Source: Phlebiopsis flavidoalba (taxonomy: Eukaryota; Basidiomycota; Agaricomycetes; Polyporales; Phanerochaetaceae). From it: a DNA stretch of 64,000 nucleotides. This document shows positions 23,331-35,069 of this stretch, one piece after another. The notes below the pieces were generated by a model. That model ran no database searches. It saw nothing but the letters and a program-made list of their open reading frames with translations, and was not told the origin of the DNA. Where the stretch lies: contig JAOCPU010000029.1 of NCBI GenBank assembly GCA_035772785.1, positions 124,001-188,000 on the forward strand, read 5' to 3'. The position numbers and the translations under genes were made by a program. Positions within the stretch are counted from its first letter, which is position 1; the number at the start of each line of letters is the position of its first letter.

Positions 23331-25240
23331 ACACACGCTCCTTATCTGTTACTCTCCGCTTCTATCATATGCACGCTGTTTTCTGCAGCTTTGCCAGAAA
23401 ATAGGCGGAAACGAACGATGCATACTAATATAATAGGCGTCATCCATAATCCGTACGAAAATCCGGCCGTCAGGCCCGGAAGCCACGGATAATCCGCCCA
23501 AATCTTAGACCCCTGGTCGGCATAATTTTTGACGGATTCCTGACATCTTGAGATCAGGAATGTTTGCCATTGTTGGGGGTCCTCATGCCCGCTCTACGCT
23601 GCGTCAAGTACGGTGCTGTCGGAATTCTGGCATTACGAACATTGCGATGCCAAGGAAGATCCCACACTCCGCTCTTGCTCAAAGGTATGCAGTTTGAGCT
23701 AAACCAGGTCTTCTTTCTCGAATCTGTAATCAGATCTTACGAAAGCTTTGGCTGGCAATAGCTCTCAGCGAACAATGCTTTGTACACTGTACAGCGCAAA
23801 TTCACCTATGAATCACAGTGGTTGACGGCCAATGAACGTTTACGCAAGTCACATTGCATGTACTACACAGCCGTTTAGGTAGTGTATTTGCAGAGTTTTG
23901 TGCTTATGCACCAGACTCGACACAAGCCTGAACAAGGCTTCTCTCGATTCAAATTAAATAAAGCTTCAATTATCGGTGAGAATTCTTCGAAATTCATCCA
24001 TTTATGACAAAAGCACTACGATCATTTTGCTCAAGAATCTGCCGGAAGTATTCGGCGTAGTGTCATTCAAACGACCCTATCCACCAGCTTGCATACAACG
24101 TTTTCGCGCACTACATCCACACAAGCTTTGGCTCTCCCCCAAAGCTTGAAAAGGTACGACTCGCAGTCGAGTATATCGGGGTGTCCATTGGGCCTCGTCT
24201 TACTGCGTAATTTGTGAGTGTAATATATCAATAACCGTATTGAGTGGGCTTAATTCAACGTCTTCCACTGGTCGGGGTATTAGGTCGGTTTTGTGCGGGA
24301 GGGGTGGAAGAGGCGCAAATGCGGGATTTTGCGATCTCGTAATGTACTCTGTGCCGTGGAGATTCGGAACATGTTACGATGCCACTAATCAATGATCCAC
24401 ATTCATTCCAATCAGTGCTATAGGATTCTCATGTACCTCGAATAGTGTTACAGCTCTTACTACGGGCTGGCATCAGTTTTTAATGTGCAAACGTCTCTTT
24501 GAGTGCGCCCCTGAGCTTGAGATTGGGGAACGGAGTCTTACAGAGTGTCTATTACCAATCTTTGCGTTGAAAATTGCTCAATTCCGGTAGGGTCGTGACG
24601 ACACTTGTGAGCTGCATTTTGGCTTCGTGGGACTGAGATCGCAGACACTGGAGCTTGGCTGACGTGTGTGTCATCTGATGCAGACTTGTCGTAGCGTCAA
24701 GCCGATCACAGCATCTCTTTAATGACAAAAGCTTAGCCTCTGTCAACGCTTCCTTTCACGCACTATCGGACCAAATAAATTATATTCCTGATGTTCCTCG
24801 TGTCATCACTTTGACAGTAGAAGGGCTGCCATTGTGATAGCGGGGCCGCGTCAAGACTCAAGACTCAATATAATACGCAGTAATCAATACTCAGTACTCG
24901 GGTCCTGTGGAGAAAAGGTGTCTCGCGCCTCTGTAATTTGTCATAAGTTTTGCTCTGGGCCTTACAACATGCGCGACAGATGAATGATATATGCAATACG
25001 CTGCTTTGCTTTCTAGGCCTACTTCTCCAACTTTCTATGTCGAGACGGGAGTCCGCGACGAATTTCGAATTATTCCAGGTCTCTTGGAAGCACCTGTGAG
25101 CATGATTAGATCTATCGAATGAGTGTCAAATATCGCACGCTGACTTATAAATGTACCTTGAGGTGTGTCTATTGCGAGTGGTCTTTATTTGCTTGAATAG
25201 GCCAACACAGCGGCGCTGTTCATTGATAAAATCATTTTGC
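23330..25240. other. AT-richer gene-free stretch
   Basis: Open frames are short (65 codons or fewer) and lack motifs; no terminal repeats or tandem arrays were noticed. Confidence 0.4.
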
Positions 25241-25256
25241 TTTGATCCTACACGTC

Positions 25257-25860
25257 GAACTGAGTAGCGACTTGTAAGTAACATATTTTATTACTTACCG
25301 GATCCTTGTGATCTAGGATGTGTAAGGCCGCAACTCTAGAGGTCGACAACTGAGACTTCTCCGTAGGTAATGTAGCTAGAAACTCATAAGAGAATAGGCC
25401 GAGAGGTTTGACATGACTGAATCTTAGTGCGATAAAGATATGGATGAGCTGATCGACCGTCGCGTGGTCCACGTCATCTAGCAGCTCGTCTCCCCCAACT
25501 AGCTCGGTAATATAGGTGTACAACACATTGTACAGCTGAGGCCTATCGATCTATTTTTTACGTGAGTCTTGTCAGCTAACAGCAAAATCTTCGACAGCTA
25601 CTGAGTTACCGTCTTGGCCTCTGCAACCAGTTGAGCGACAAGCTGTGGCGTTGCGGCAACACCTTCAATTATGTTTGAAGGATCGGCTGCAAATATGGGA
25701 GAAGCGAGACATCTAAATACACCGTATGAAGGATTACTGTGAAGTAAGAGTAGTTGCCAGGTGCCGTGGTTATACCAGCGACGTTATCGAGCCAGGTCGC
25801 CTTAAGTAGTGTTATTTCCAGTTCGTTCTTGTGTCTATGCATGCCAGCAATTCTGATCAT
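25257..25860 (-). CDS. Spliced gene fragment, family unknown
   Basis: On the minus strand an upstream part reads ASPIFAADPSNIIEGVAATP, QLVAQLVAEAKT and ends at a donor (acg|gtaact, near 25612). The acceptor aaatag lies near 25550. The following exon reads DRPQLYNVLYTYITELVGGD, ELLDDVDHATVDQLIHIFIA, LRFSHVKPLGLFSYEFLATL, PTEKSQLSTSRVAALHILDH, KDP and ends at a donor gtaagtaat (near 25300). The smooth amphipathic pattern, good splice signals and absence of internal stops in the exon make this real coding sequence. I do not recognise the family. Further exons must lie at both sides; a candidate after an acceptor near 25262 is not convincing. Confidence 0.5.
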
Positions 25861-25869
25861 AATTGAACG

Positions 25870-27680
25870 GACAATAATGGAACGCTTATATATATCCTCT
25901 GTCTCTCAAGATGGATCGGAACGCTAATCATAGCAAAATACCTCCTCCGGTAGGAAGTCAGTATCCCATCAACTGTGTGAGCCGCTTGAGATTACTAAAA
26001 TACGAGGAATTGATTCATGGCATAGCTTCAAAAGACTGTCTGCCATCGAAAGTTTGTGGGGTATTTCATTGTATAAGGTCGCTGTATATTTGGATTCTAT
26101 TACGTAGGGTAGCCATTTATTGACTGATGGGCCTAGTAGTGACGGAAATAGCAAGGCTGTTCAGCCGAACATTCGTTTTTCGGAAGCACAGCGGTACCGT
26201 GTGTAATAATATTAGGCGCAGCGCAGATACAGCGCAGTCGGACCCTAAAAAACAATCGATATGTAATTGATCATCTTCAGTGCGGCGCAATATGATGCAT
26301 CTCTCACACAATCCATCAGTTCTCGAATTTAAAAAAAAATGCAAAACTATGATGAATGACGGTGGTGATACACACACGCACAGAATTTGACGATTCTTCA
26401 TCTCTTTATTGTACTGTACACTCCAGAATGTACACTCAAAATTTCTCAGTAGAAGCTAAATGTCGTGATCATATTTGAAATCACAGTATTGAAATTCCAT
26501 CAAAGCCTAAGGACACTTGGTTCTCATGTTACCACCATTGGATGTCCGTAGCAGTCAACGGCACTTACGATGAAAGCGTGTCTTTCATGGTTGTGCCGAG
26601 GTGCAGAATCAGGAATAGGCAAGGGCTTTTCCGGGGGAGAATCGATCAAATCAAAACCGGAACACGCGATGTGCTCCGAGGACTTCCCCTAGAGCCGAGA
26701 AGATCTCACCGAAATTTCAGTCCAAGGAACGATAAAAAATCCATGATGCGCACACAAGTACCGCATGCACCTGGGTCCGGGGCTGTCAAAGAGAGGAGCA
26801 CCAGATGATCAAAAGATCTCCGTACATTACGAAAATATATACATTACGCTCTTGATACTGAGAATTTGAATCGTCGATGGAGCCGAGTCATTTAAGCGTC
26901 GAACACATCTTCCGGAAAAACGATATGCCAACACACTGTGAAACTCGTTGGAATCAAGCAAACCATGGTACGGCCGCGTAATGATTCCTCGGAATTGCTT
27001 AGATGAGAAGCACGAGCAGTTTAGATCGAATATTCCGTGCAGCGTCGAGGGGTCAAGTGGTGGTGAATGCTGAGAATCATCATGTAATCCTGTCAGACCA
27101 TGCGATGACGACCACCCACTATGAGTGCCACAGGTAATCATGCTCATTAATGACCCTTGACACATAGGCTTGAACAGTGTACCCACGGCCAGACTTTGTG
27201 ACATGTAGGAAACCATCGTATCTACGAGATTCGGACCAACGCAACGCTGGACGATGTGATTGCGGCTATGTACTTACCTAGGTGTACATTGAGATAAAAT
27301 GCCAACGTTAGCTTTAGGAGCCTGCATATATACCTATCTGAGCGTCATCATGCGGCGTAGCTTATCTGTTACATTGTGCTCGAGCAGACAACTTCATTGA
27401 CGCCTTCGCATTGTTGGGCTGTTTTGGGAGCCTGAGCCCTCTTTCAACTTCTCCGCCCACGAAAAACGTGCAAACCACATGACAACACTTTGATTCGTCA
27501 CGCGTGTTGTGTATCAGCCAGCCTCGGTTTGCCGAAATGAGTCCCCGAAGGATGAAGTCAGCCCGAGAGTATAAGAGCTCGCTTGCGGATGCGTATCCAT
27601 CGTTCACTATAGCTTGTCTGCTCCTTTCTGTGAGCTGGTCTGCTAAAATGCTCCTCGCAAACAGCATAACACGGTTCCTC
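25870..27680. other. AT-rich stretch with one coding-like frame
   Basis: A 129-codon minus-strand frame (26827-27216) reads fairly protein-like (CSCFSSKQFRGIITRPYHGL) without a recognisable motif. The rest shows only short frames. It ends at the N-terminal region of hAT copy 2. Confidence 0.3.
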
Positions 27681-27689
27681 CTCCGCAAT

Positions 27690-30600
27690 CTACCCGTATC
27701 ACCCGTAGCAATACACGCCAAAACGTGTCTCCTCAGGATACGCCGTGTCAGAGCGCGCAATCGCAAGACTCCCAAGCTCACCAGCCATCAACTTGTAGGT
27801 GATCAGAACACTTCTACTTAGTGATACGACTGACTACATTACTGCAGTCTCTGGACCCAAAGCAGCCGACGTTTCTGTCAGCTCAGGAGAGTCTGATGAT
27901 GATATTAACACTCGAGCGCGCCGCCGTCGCCGCGGCAAGGGGCGGTCCGACACATCTTTCGTTGCTCCCGCGTCTATTGTCCAGTCGGAGCCCCGCACAC
28001 AGGCTGCACAAGCCAGCGCTGCGATAAACACAGAGCCCTCGCAGGGTGATCAGTTGGCGTCGGATGAGGGAAGTCGCCATGCTAGCCGCCCCGCAGCACC
28101 CTCACAAGCAGCCGCACCGAGACCCGCTGAGAAAATGAAAAGTCTTGCGGTCCCCTATGAGCCTTCCCTCGCTCGCAATGCAAATGCCGCGCTCGACTTG
28201 GAGTACTTTTTTGATCGCGTGGGCGACCCTCGGAATCCCATGCGGAAGCAGATATGCCGTCTTTGCAAGTGGGGTGGATAGGATTTAAAGGCAAACTATG
28301 GAGCTGACATAGTTTATTTCGATTCAGGGAGCGCAAAGCAGCTGATCCCGTGGGGTGGTCTCGTTCGCCTGTGCATTTCGAGTTCTCGGCAAACACAAGT
28401 GGAACATCCCTTCGTCACCACATGACTGGAAAACTGCACAAGGAGGCTTACTTACAAGCTATACGCGATCATGGCCCCAGATGGGCCCAGTATCTGCCCT
28501 TACGTGGAAGACCCCTCCACTACACGTACGACGCAAAGCGACACTGATGTGCCCCCGCCCCCTTTCAGCCCCAAGAATCTTGTGGACTCTATCGTCAGAT
28601 TGCTGGCGGCAGCAGATATGGTCCGTGGAGCAATCTTGCAAAGACCTAGTCAGCTGAACTCATGACGTCGAGTCTAGCCGATCCGCATCACTGAGATTCC
28701 GGAATTTAGGGCTTTACTTCGCCTCTGTCGACCAGAGCTGAAGGACAAAGATATTCCCAGAAGGGGTAAGATTCGCCAGGCTGTCCTGGACGCCACGCGT
28801 TAGGATGCTCGCAGCGATGAAAGCGGAACTATCGGTACCGTCTTGCTTTTTATTTACAAACGACACGCTCACACACCGTTTTAGATGGCCGCTGGAAAGG
28901 TCTCCTTGACGTGCGACCTGTGGTCTGACAAGAAGCTTAAATCATTCCTCGCGGTCTCCGCTCACTTTCTCAAGTTGGAAGGCGGAAAGCTCGCTCATCG
29001 GTCTATGCTGATTGCGTTCCATCACATTTCCTTTCCGGGCCGACATGACGGGAAGCGACTCGCTTCAGCCATGATTCAAATGACCGATCGTATGGAGATC
29101 ACTGAAAATGTAAGATAGTTGGCATTGTAGAATAGCTGAAACAGAAAGGAAATCCTAATCCATTTGTCATAGCTCGGTTGGATTACCTCGGATGCCGCCT
29201 CAGTCAACGACACCATGATGAAGGAAATCGCCAATATCCTTAGTGGGGAGGGGCATCCCTTTCGACGCCATTGATAGGAGAATCTTCTGCATGCCCCATG
29301 TGACTAACATCTGCGTACAGCACGTCCTCCGATCTGTGTCGGTGCCAACAAATCCGGTGCTAATGCGACGGAGGATGAGGTCAACATTGATGACGACAAT
29401 GGTGCCGCCGGAGATGATGATACTGACGATTTCGCACTTGTCAAAGCTGAAAGCGAATATTATGGCAACGGAGAGGACCGAGCAGCAGGTTCGATCGGCG
29501 TTGGCAGAATACATCGTACGATGAAGCTGTCGCAGCGGACCCTCTTCGCCGATTACGAGCTTTCGTCAAGACTGTCCGCTCGTCGGGACAGCGTCGGGAG
29601 GCATTCCTCGACTGTATCAAGTTAGGTAATCAAAACCAAATCTTCCGGGAGGTTACAGGCGAGCTAGTTGATGTCCCTACGCTGGAACTTCTACGCGACG
29701 TGATTACGCGGTGGTCTAGCACGTATTTGATGATAGATCGTGGAAGGCACCTACGCCCGGTGAGCGGAAATGTTCACGCGAGTTTATTCTTTTTTGCTCA
29801 ATTGATGCAGGCGATAGATCACTTCTCACTCAACACAAAGGAGCTCAAGAAGTTTATGCTCACTGATATGGAGTGGGAGGTTTTAGAAGACCTTGGGCTG
29901 GTTTTGGTGGTACGAGTCCCTATATCAACACATCTTAGCACAAGCTCGGGTGGCTCTCTTGGTCCACTGATGGATTGGTTGCATTCCAGATTCCCTACAA
30001 GTTCACGCATGCTACTTGCTGTGGAAGGCCTCCCTACGCTTTGCTACTCCATCGAGTTTCTTGAGCGTCTCATGACTGCATGGGAGGACCTGCCATCAAA
30101 GATTCCGTCCAGGAAAGAATATCTGGAGCGGTACACAGGGATCGCTCTGAGATGGGCAATCATCAGTACTACAAGAAGCTTGACTCGTCAAAAGCGCATG
30201 TTATCTGCATGTGTAGGAGACACATTCTGCATCTAAGCTCGAAGTAATTGACTGAACCACATTGACAGTTCTGAACCACAATGTACGCACCCAGTGGATC
30301 CGCGAAAATTGGGACCAGGAATATATAGATGGGGCCATAGGTGACATACGAGCTGTGGTAAGTCAACTCAATATGTCTTCTTCCGCTGGATCACCTTCAA
30401 AAATGTCATAGATGGACCTCTATGATGAGAGAATTCGGGCTCGCGAAGAACGCGATGGCCGCACACCAACGAAGGACGCGCCAACTACCACCGTACCACA
30501 AGCTCCAGACACAGATCTCCACGCTATGACGCGTATTCCCCAATCAATGTCTTACGCCGATTTGAGCAATCGGCTAGGACTTTTCAACGATAATAGGAAC

Positions 30601-31165
30601 CGGCAACTATTCCCAATGAGCCTATCCGGAGAGGAGGTCGGCTGAGTCCCAGTCAAGAATTTGAGGCATACGACGATTTTTCACTCAGCCAGTGGAGCGC
30701 GCAGACACTTGCGGAGATGACCGACTGTCAATATTGGCAGGTATGTCTTGATTATTTGACTAAATATCTGAAGATGCAGATCAAATACCTTGTCAGGCTG
30801 AGCAGAATAGGCTACAAATTCTCTACGAAATGGCCCTGGACTATCTGCCGATTCAAGCGTCATCAGTTCCTTGCGAAAGAGCATTCTCCTCTGCTGCAGA
30901 GACTGACACCAAGCGACGGAACAGGCTCAGTCCAACTATTGTCGAGGGTCTACAGCTACTCAAGGCAGGTTATCGTTCTGAGCGACTCGACTTTGTCGCA
31001 CCATGGAAAGCCTCAACATCCGAGATGAGACGCGGGGGTGTGTGCTACGCTGCTACCTTCTCAGGTCGACCACCTTGCCAATTTGCAACGAGCCGGCACA
31101 AACTCCAAGCGCGCCATGGACGAAGCCGTTGTCGCACTTATGGCGGAAGAGGGTGAGCTCGAGTG
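27690..31165 (+). pseudogene. hAT-family transposase, copy 2 (best preserved)
   Basis: The parts come in hAT order. A Ser/Gln-rich leader (SPQDTPCQSAQSQDSQAHQP) is followed by an intron of about 27793-27845. An acidic linker VSSGESDDDINTRARRRRRG precedes the BED finger: LDLEYFFDRVG with CRLC near 28255, then TSLRHHMTGKLHKEAY near 28410. Next come IRITEIPEFRALLRLCRPEL near 28690, VSLTCDLWSDKKLKSFLAVS near 28900 (start of the RNase H-like core) and LGWITSDAASVNDTMMKEIA near 29175, with IFCMPHVTNICVQHV near 29290. LLRDVITRWSSTYLMIDR (near 29690) and an intron at about 29760-29811 follow, then LTDMEWEVLEDLGLVLVV and RIPQSMSYADLSNRLGLFN near 30530. The dimerisation region has ALDYLPIQASSVPCERAFSS near 30830. 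The tail ends at a stop near 31163. Several frame changes interrupt it, but motif conservation is high. Flanking inverted repeats were not found. Confidence 0.85.
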
Positions 31166-31169
31166 AGCA

Positions 31170-32400
31170 TCTGGGTGCGTCAAAATAGCGACATGTTCAC
31201 CGCGACCCACTAACGGTTTCTAGTTGTTGAACAGGGAATCAGAAGATGGGACCTCATCGCCATCGATCGTCCCTACGGTCGGTCTTTGTGATCACGTAGC
31301 GATTAGGCTTCCCATGCATTCATTACAGGCTACAGTGCTTCATACTCCGTCGTTATTTCTTAGTATTCACGTTCCTGAAAGTCACCATTTACCCGGTCTG
31401 ATCGTGGACTGCGAAAAGGTCTCCCTGGCTACGCTGACGACATTTACATTCAAAGGGTAGGAACGCACTTGCGTATAACCTGGAGACTGAGTCGGGCTGA
31501 TCCCAAAATCGTGCTTTTACGCGAGACGGTGGAAGACGCGCATGCGCAAACGCTATAAAGTCGACACCACAATTCCGCAAGGCTAGTATGGTGAGAATGA
31601 ACTTCTCATGCTGAAATTTGTAAACACTCGAGGCCAGAGCTATGCAATTGTCAGAGGAGGACAGCGCAAAAAAAAACGCGAGTGATTATGGGTCTATGGC
31701 CAAATCATTCGTACAATTGTCCACAATCGTGTCCATATCTACACATTATAATCAATCGAGACTGTCAGGCGGGTGTGTGGATGCTGATTTACTAGAATAC
31801 GGAGAGGTCTCCGAACCGTAGCGATTCAAGTTGTCACGCACATGCAGCGCAGCATCAGAATGTTCGGAGGGCTTAGCCAACGAGTACGGAGGGAACATAG
31901 ACTACGCTGCTGCGGCGTAATACGATGTGGCAAGGTCACATAGTATTGCGATTACAAAACAGACTACTACATACTACTTCTTCCGTTTTTTGTTGTTTCG
32001 TTCGTTTGCCTATTCCTGAAAGGGACTGCGCCGCGCAATCGCGCATTTGCTTAGTCAGCCGTCCCTGCCACTTTCGCTCGTGCACTCGCATCCTACTAAG
32101 TAGTCTCTCAGATTGTCTACCCACTCTGATAGTAAGCCCTGAATCCCTACTATGTATTTGACATATATACTAATGTAACTACAGTCTCCGGACTAATTGT
32201 CCGTCTACTAGTGCTACCCCGCCGTGTGCCCGACCGGGTCGTCCGAGTCCCCCCGCGCGCACACCTACAAAGTACTACTTAGCCATAATTTATCACATAC
32301 TCTACAATCTAAACCGGTCGTTACCCTGGTGAGCATAGTATCTCAAAATACGGATATTCAACCCACATTGCCCAGAGTCACAATCCTGCATGTGCTATGT
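31170..32400. other. Between hAT copy 2 and the Plavaka relic; no gene seen
   Basis: Only short frames are open. The boundaries of both elements presumably lie here, but I could not see matching terminal repeats. Confidence 0.3.
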
Positions 32401-35060
32401 TCTCCGACACCACCCCGATGCTATTTTCAAGTGAAGACAAAACTGGCGGGAGCTCCGACGCTGACGAGATGCGCATCAGTGTGGACGGTGGAGTTGACGA
32501 GGTTGAGGCAGACATACCAGTCCCCCAGGAATTCGGAAGCGATTTCTTTTGGTGAAGGATACACCGTCGTCGACGAGCTGGGTCAGGCAGAGGTGGCTTA
32601 GTATGGCGGTTTTTTTGGTCTCGATGGATTTGAGCCCTATCGGCGGATCAAACAAAGACGAAGAGCCCACCTCGCACGTGCAAGATTTATTAAGCAGTGT
32701 ACCAGACGATTCATTGCGCTTGGGAACCTACTCCACGTAATCGGCCAGTTTCTTCGCAGCCTGATCGCAACCCGTCTGATGATGCTTGTACTAGGCAACG
32801 TTGGAAATGAACCTCGCCCGAGCGCTCCCCAGCAGTCCCAACAGAGAGCGGTACCCATATAGAGACCGCTCTGGGCAAGCCCATCAACTCGAATGAACTT
32901 CTCATCGAACCGGGCTGGCCAGCCCATGTCCTCTGTTGACCAACTGCCGTCAACCTCGTCTGCTGCCCGCGCCAGCTATGCAGCGTATGAAACTCACAAC
33001 CCGAGGCTTGTCGCCTGAGGAAAGCGCGAGTCCAATCCCGCCGTCAGAGGCCGACTCAAACATATACGCACCATTCCCCTCTCGAACTGGACAGGGAGAT
33101 TGCACATCGGGACCAGGAGCCATGGACCGAGTTCGACCGTAGTCTCAGACCTGCTCGGTCTTGATAATGTGAGAGACGAACAGCATCTACCACTCATCGA
33201 TACAGACTTACACGTCATTATATAGGTGCAGGAACGCCTAGAATTAGCATGCAGGACACTGCGTGGTATCGATGCGTACGTTGATGTGCTACCTTCGCCT
33301 ACTAGGCTCTGCTATAACCGTGAAGAGGTTGCAGTGGATGATGAAGCTTACGCGGTCTACTCTCGGGATATTCTGGAATGCGCTCGCGCGCTCTACGGCG
33401 AGCCAGAGTTTGCTCGGCATCTCGTCTTTATGCTCGAGCGTCACTATTCCGATGCAGACACAACTGAAAGGTTTGTCCATAATATGTACATCGCAAAGTG
33501 GTGGTGGGCCACTCAGGTGTGTCTCTGTGCAATCTATCCATGAGCAAATGCGCCAGAACTTACACACCTGAGCAGAAGGCAGTCGAGAAGACTTCCTTCC
33601 TATTGTTCCCGATATCCTCCATCAGATCTACCGAGGAATAATCGAGCACCTCGTAAACTGAATCAAAGCTGCCTACGATGAGGACGAAATCGACGCGTAT
33701 TGCCGGCGCCTGCCTCCAAACAGCTTCATTTGTCTCTGCTTCAAGGATATCACCAAGTCGTCGCGTCTCACTAGACGAGAGCATGCCGACATCACGCGCA
33801 TTCTCCCTGGGCTAATCATAGATATGCGTCTACCTGGTGGCATGTCATCAGCGCGACCTGTACGCGCTCTTCGCGCTGTTCTCTCAACTTTGCCTACCTG
33901 GCCCAGTAGTATCCCATGCATAGTCGTACAGCCCTTGCGGCTTTGGAAGATGCACTCGCACGGTTTCACGCCACCCGTGATCCTCCGTGAGATATTTGTG
34001 GAATTAGTTGTCTGTGGAGATTTCACCTTGACGAAACTTTACTTTGCAGAAGAATTTACCGCGCGTAGCTGGGTACGGCGGGGGGGGGGGATACACGAAA
34101 CGTACGGAGCACCTCCACATCTACTTTGCAAAGTACGCCCATCGGGCTACGAACGAGAAGTTCGAGTTTTAACAGATGACTCTCTGGTTCGGGCGTAAGG
34201 AGAAGGTCGCTCGGCACGCCGCGTACATCAAATGGTGCAAGGACGATCGCCTCGCCGTCACCGTTTTCAACTCTCACTCCATTGCAACCAGACAGAGCAC
34301 GCTTCGATGACAAATGAGCCATCAGCCAATCCCGTCACCTTTTCCCGCTTGGGCGAGATACACGGCCCATTCGACCTGGAATATGAACTGACGAAGCTCA
34401 TATATTCGGCATAGTCCAGCTAGGAGGCAACAGAGGCCCATGTGAAGGCGCGAGCTTAACACATTACCTCCTATTCCACGACCTCCATAAGGCAAAAATC
34501 TGGGATGAAGACTTATCGCGGTTCCGGCATGCTTCTAACGATTATGATGTGGTACATGCGTCTCCGCCATATTCCGACAATCAGGATTGGCTGGTGCCCC
34601 GGTCGCTACAACACGGCCCTCATCAACACAGGTTCTGGGAGTGCTTTGGGGATATCTGGTATGGTCCAAAGCTAGTCTTATCATGTACATGGTACTTACG
34701 TCTTTCTAGGCTATCGGGTTCGCCAGGTGCGCGTGATATTCACAATACCACAAAGACATCGCGCGACTGTATTCCGAGACGAAGCGTTTGCATCAAAGTA
34801 CTTTGTGTATGTTGAATGGTTTCTGAATTCACCCGACCGGAGCCGGACCCTAACCACGGCATGTATCGCATAACGCGTACCTTGACTGGACATGACACTC
34901 GCATGGCCTCCGTCATTCCACTACATAATGTTCGTCGAAGCGTCCACTTATCCCCTCAATTCGGACCAATAGCTCCCCGAGAATGGAAAAGCAGTCATGT
35001 ACTAAATTCAGCGCGTAAATTCTTTGTGAACACGTTTACAAATCGGCATGTATGTGGTAC
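32400..35060 (+). pseudogene. Plavaka (CACTA-like) transposase relic, copy 1
   Basis: Plavaka elements are a basidiomycete branch of CACTA-type DNA transposons. Matching segments run in order on the plus strand: an acidic N-terminal part (SSDADEMRISVDGGVDEVEA near 32460); EFARHLVFMLERHYSDADTT and KWWWATQ near 33410-33510; AYDEDEIDAYCRRLPPNSFI near 33670; SRLTRREHADITRILPGLII then DMRLPGGMSSARPVRAL near 33760; FAKYAHRATNEKFEF and QMTLWFGRKEKVARHAAYIK near 34130-34220; HKAKIWDEDLSRFRHASNDY, DVVHASP near 34490; YRVRQVRVIFTIPQ near 34710, after an intron. The conserved C-terminus NHGMYRITRTL, VIPLHNVRRSVHLSPQFGPI and APREWKSSHVL is near 34855-35010. Frame changes and stops are many, and the region after WWWATQ is poorly kept. 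Terminal repeats were not located. Confidence 0.85.
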
Positions 35061-35069
35061 ATTAATTTC

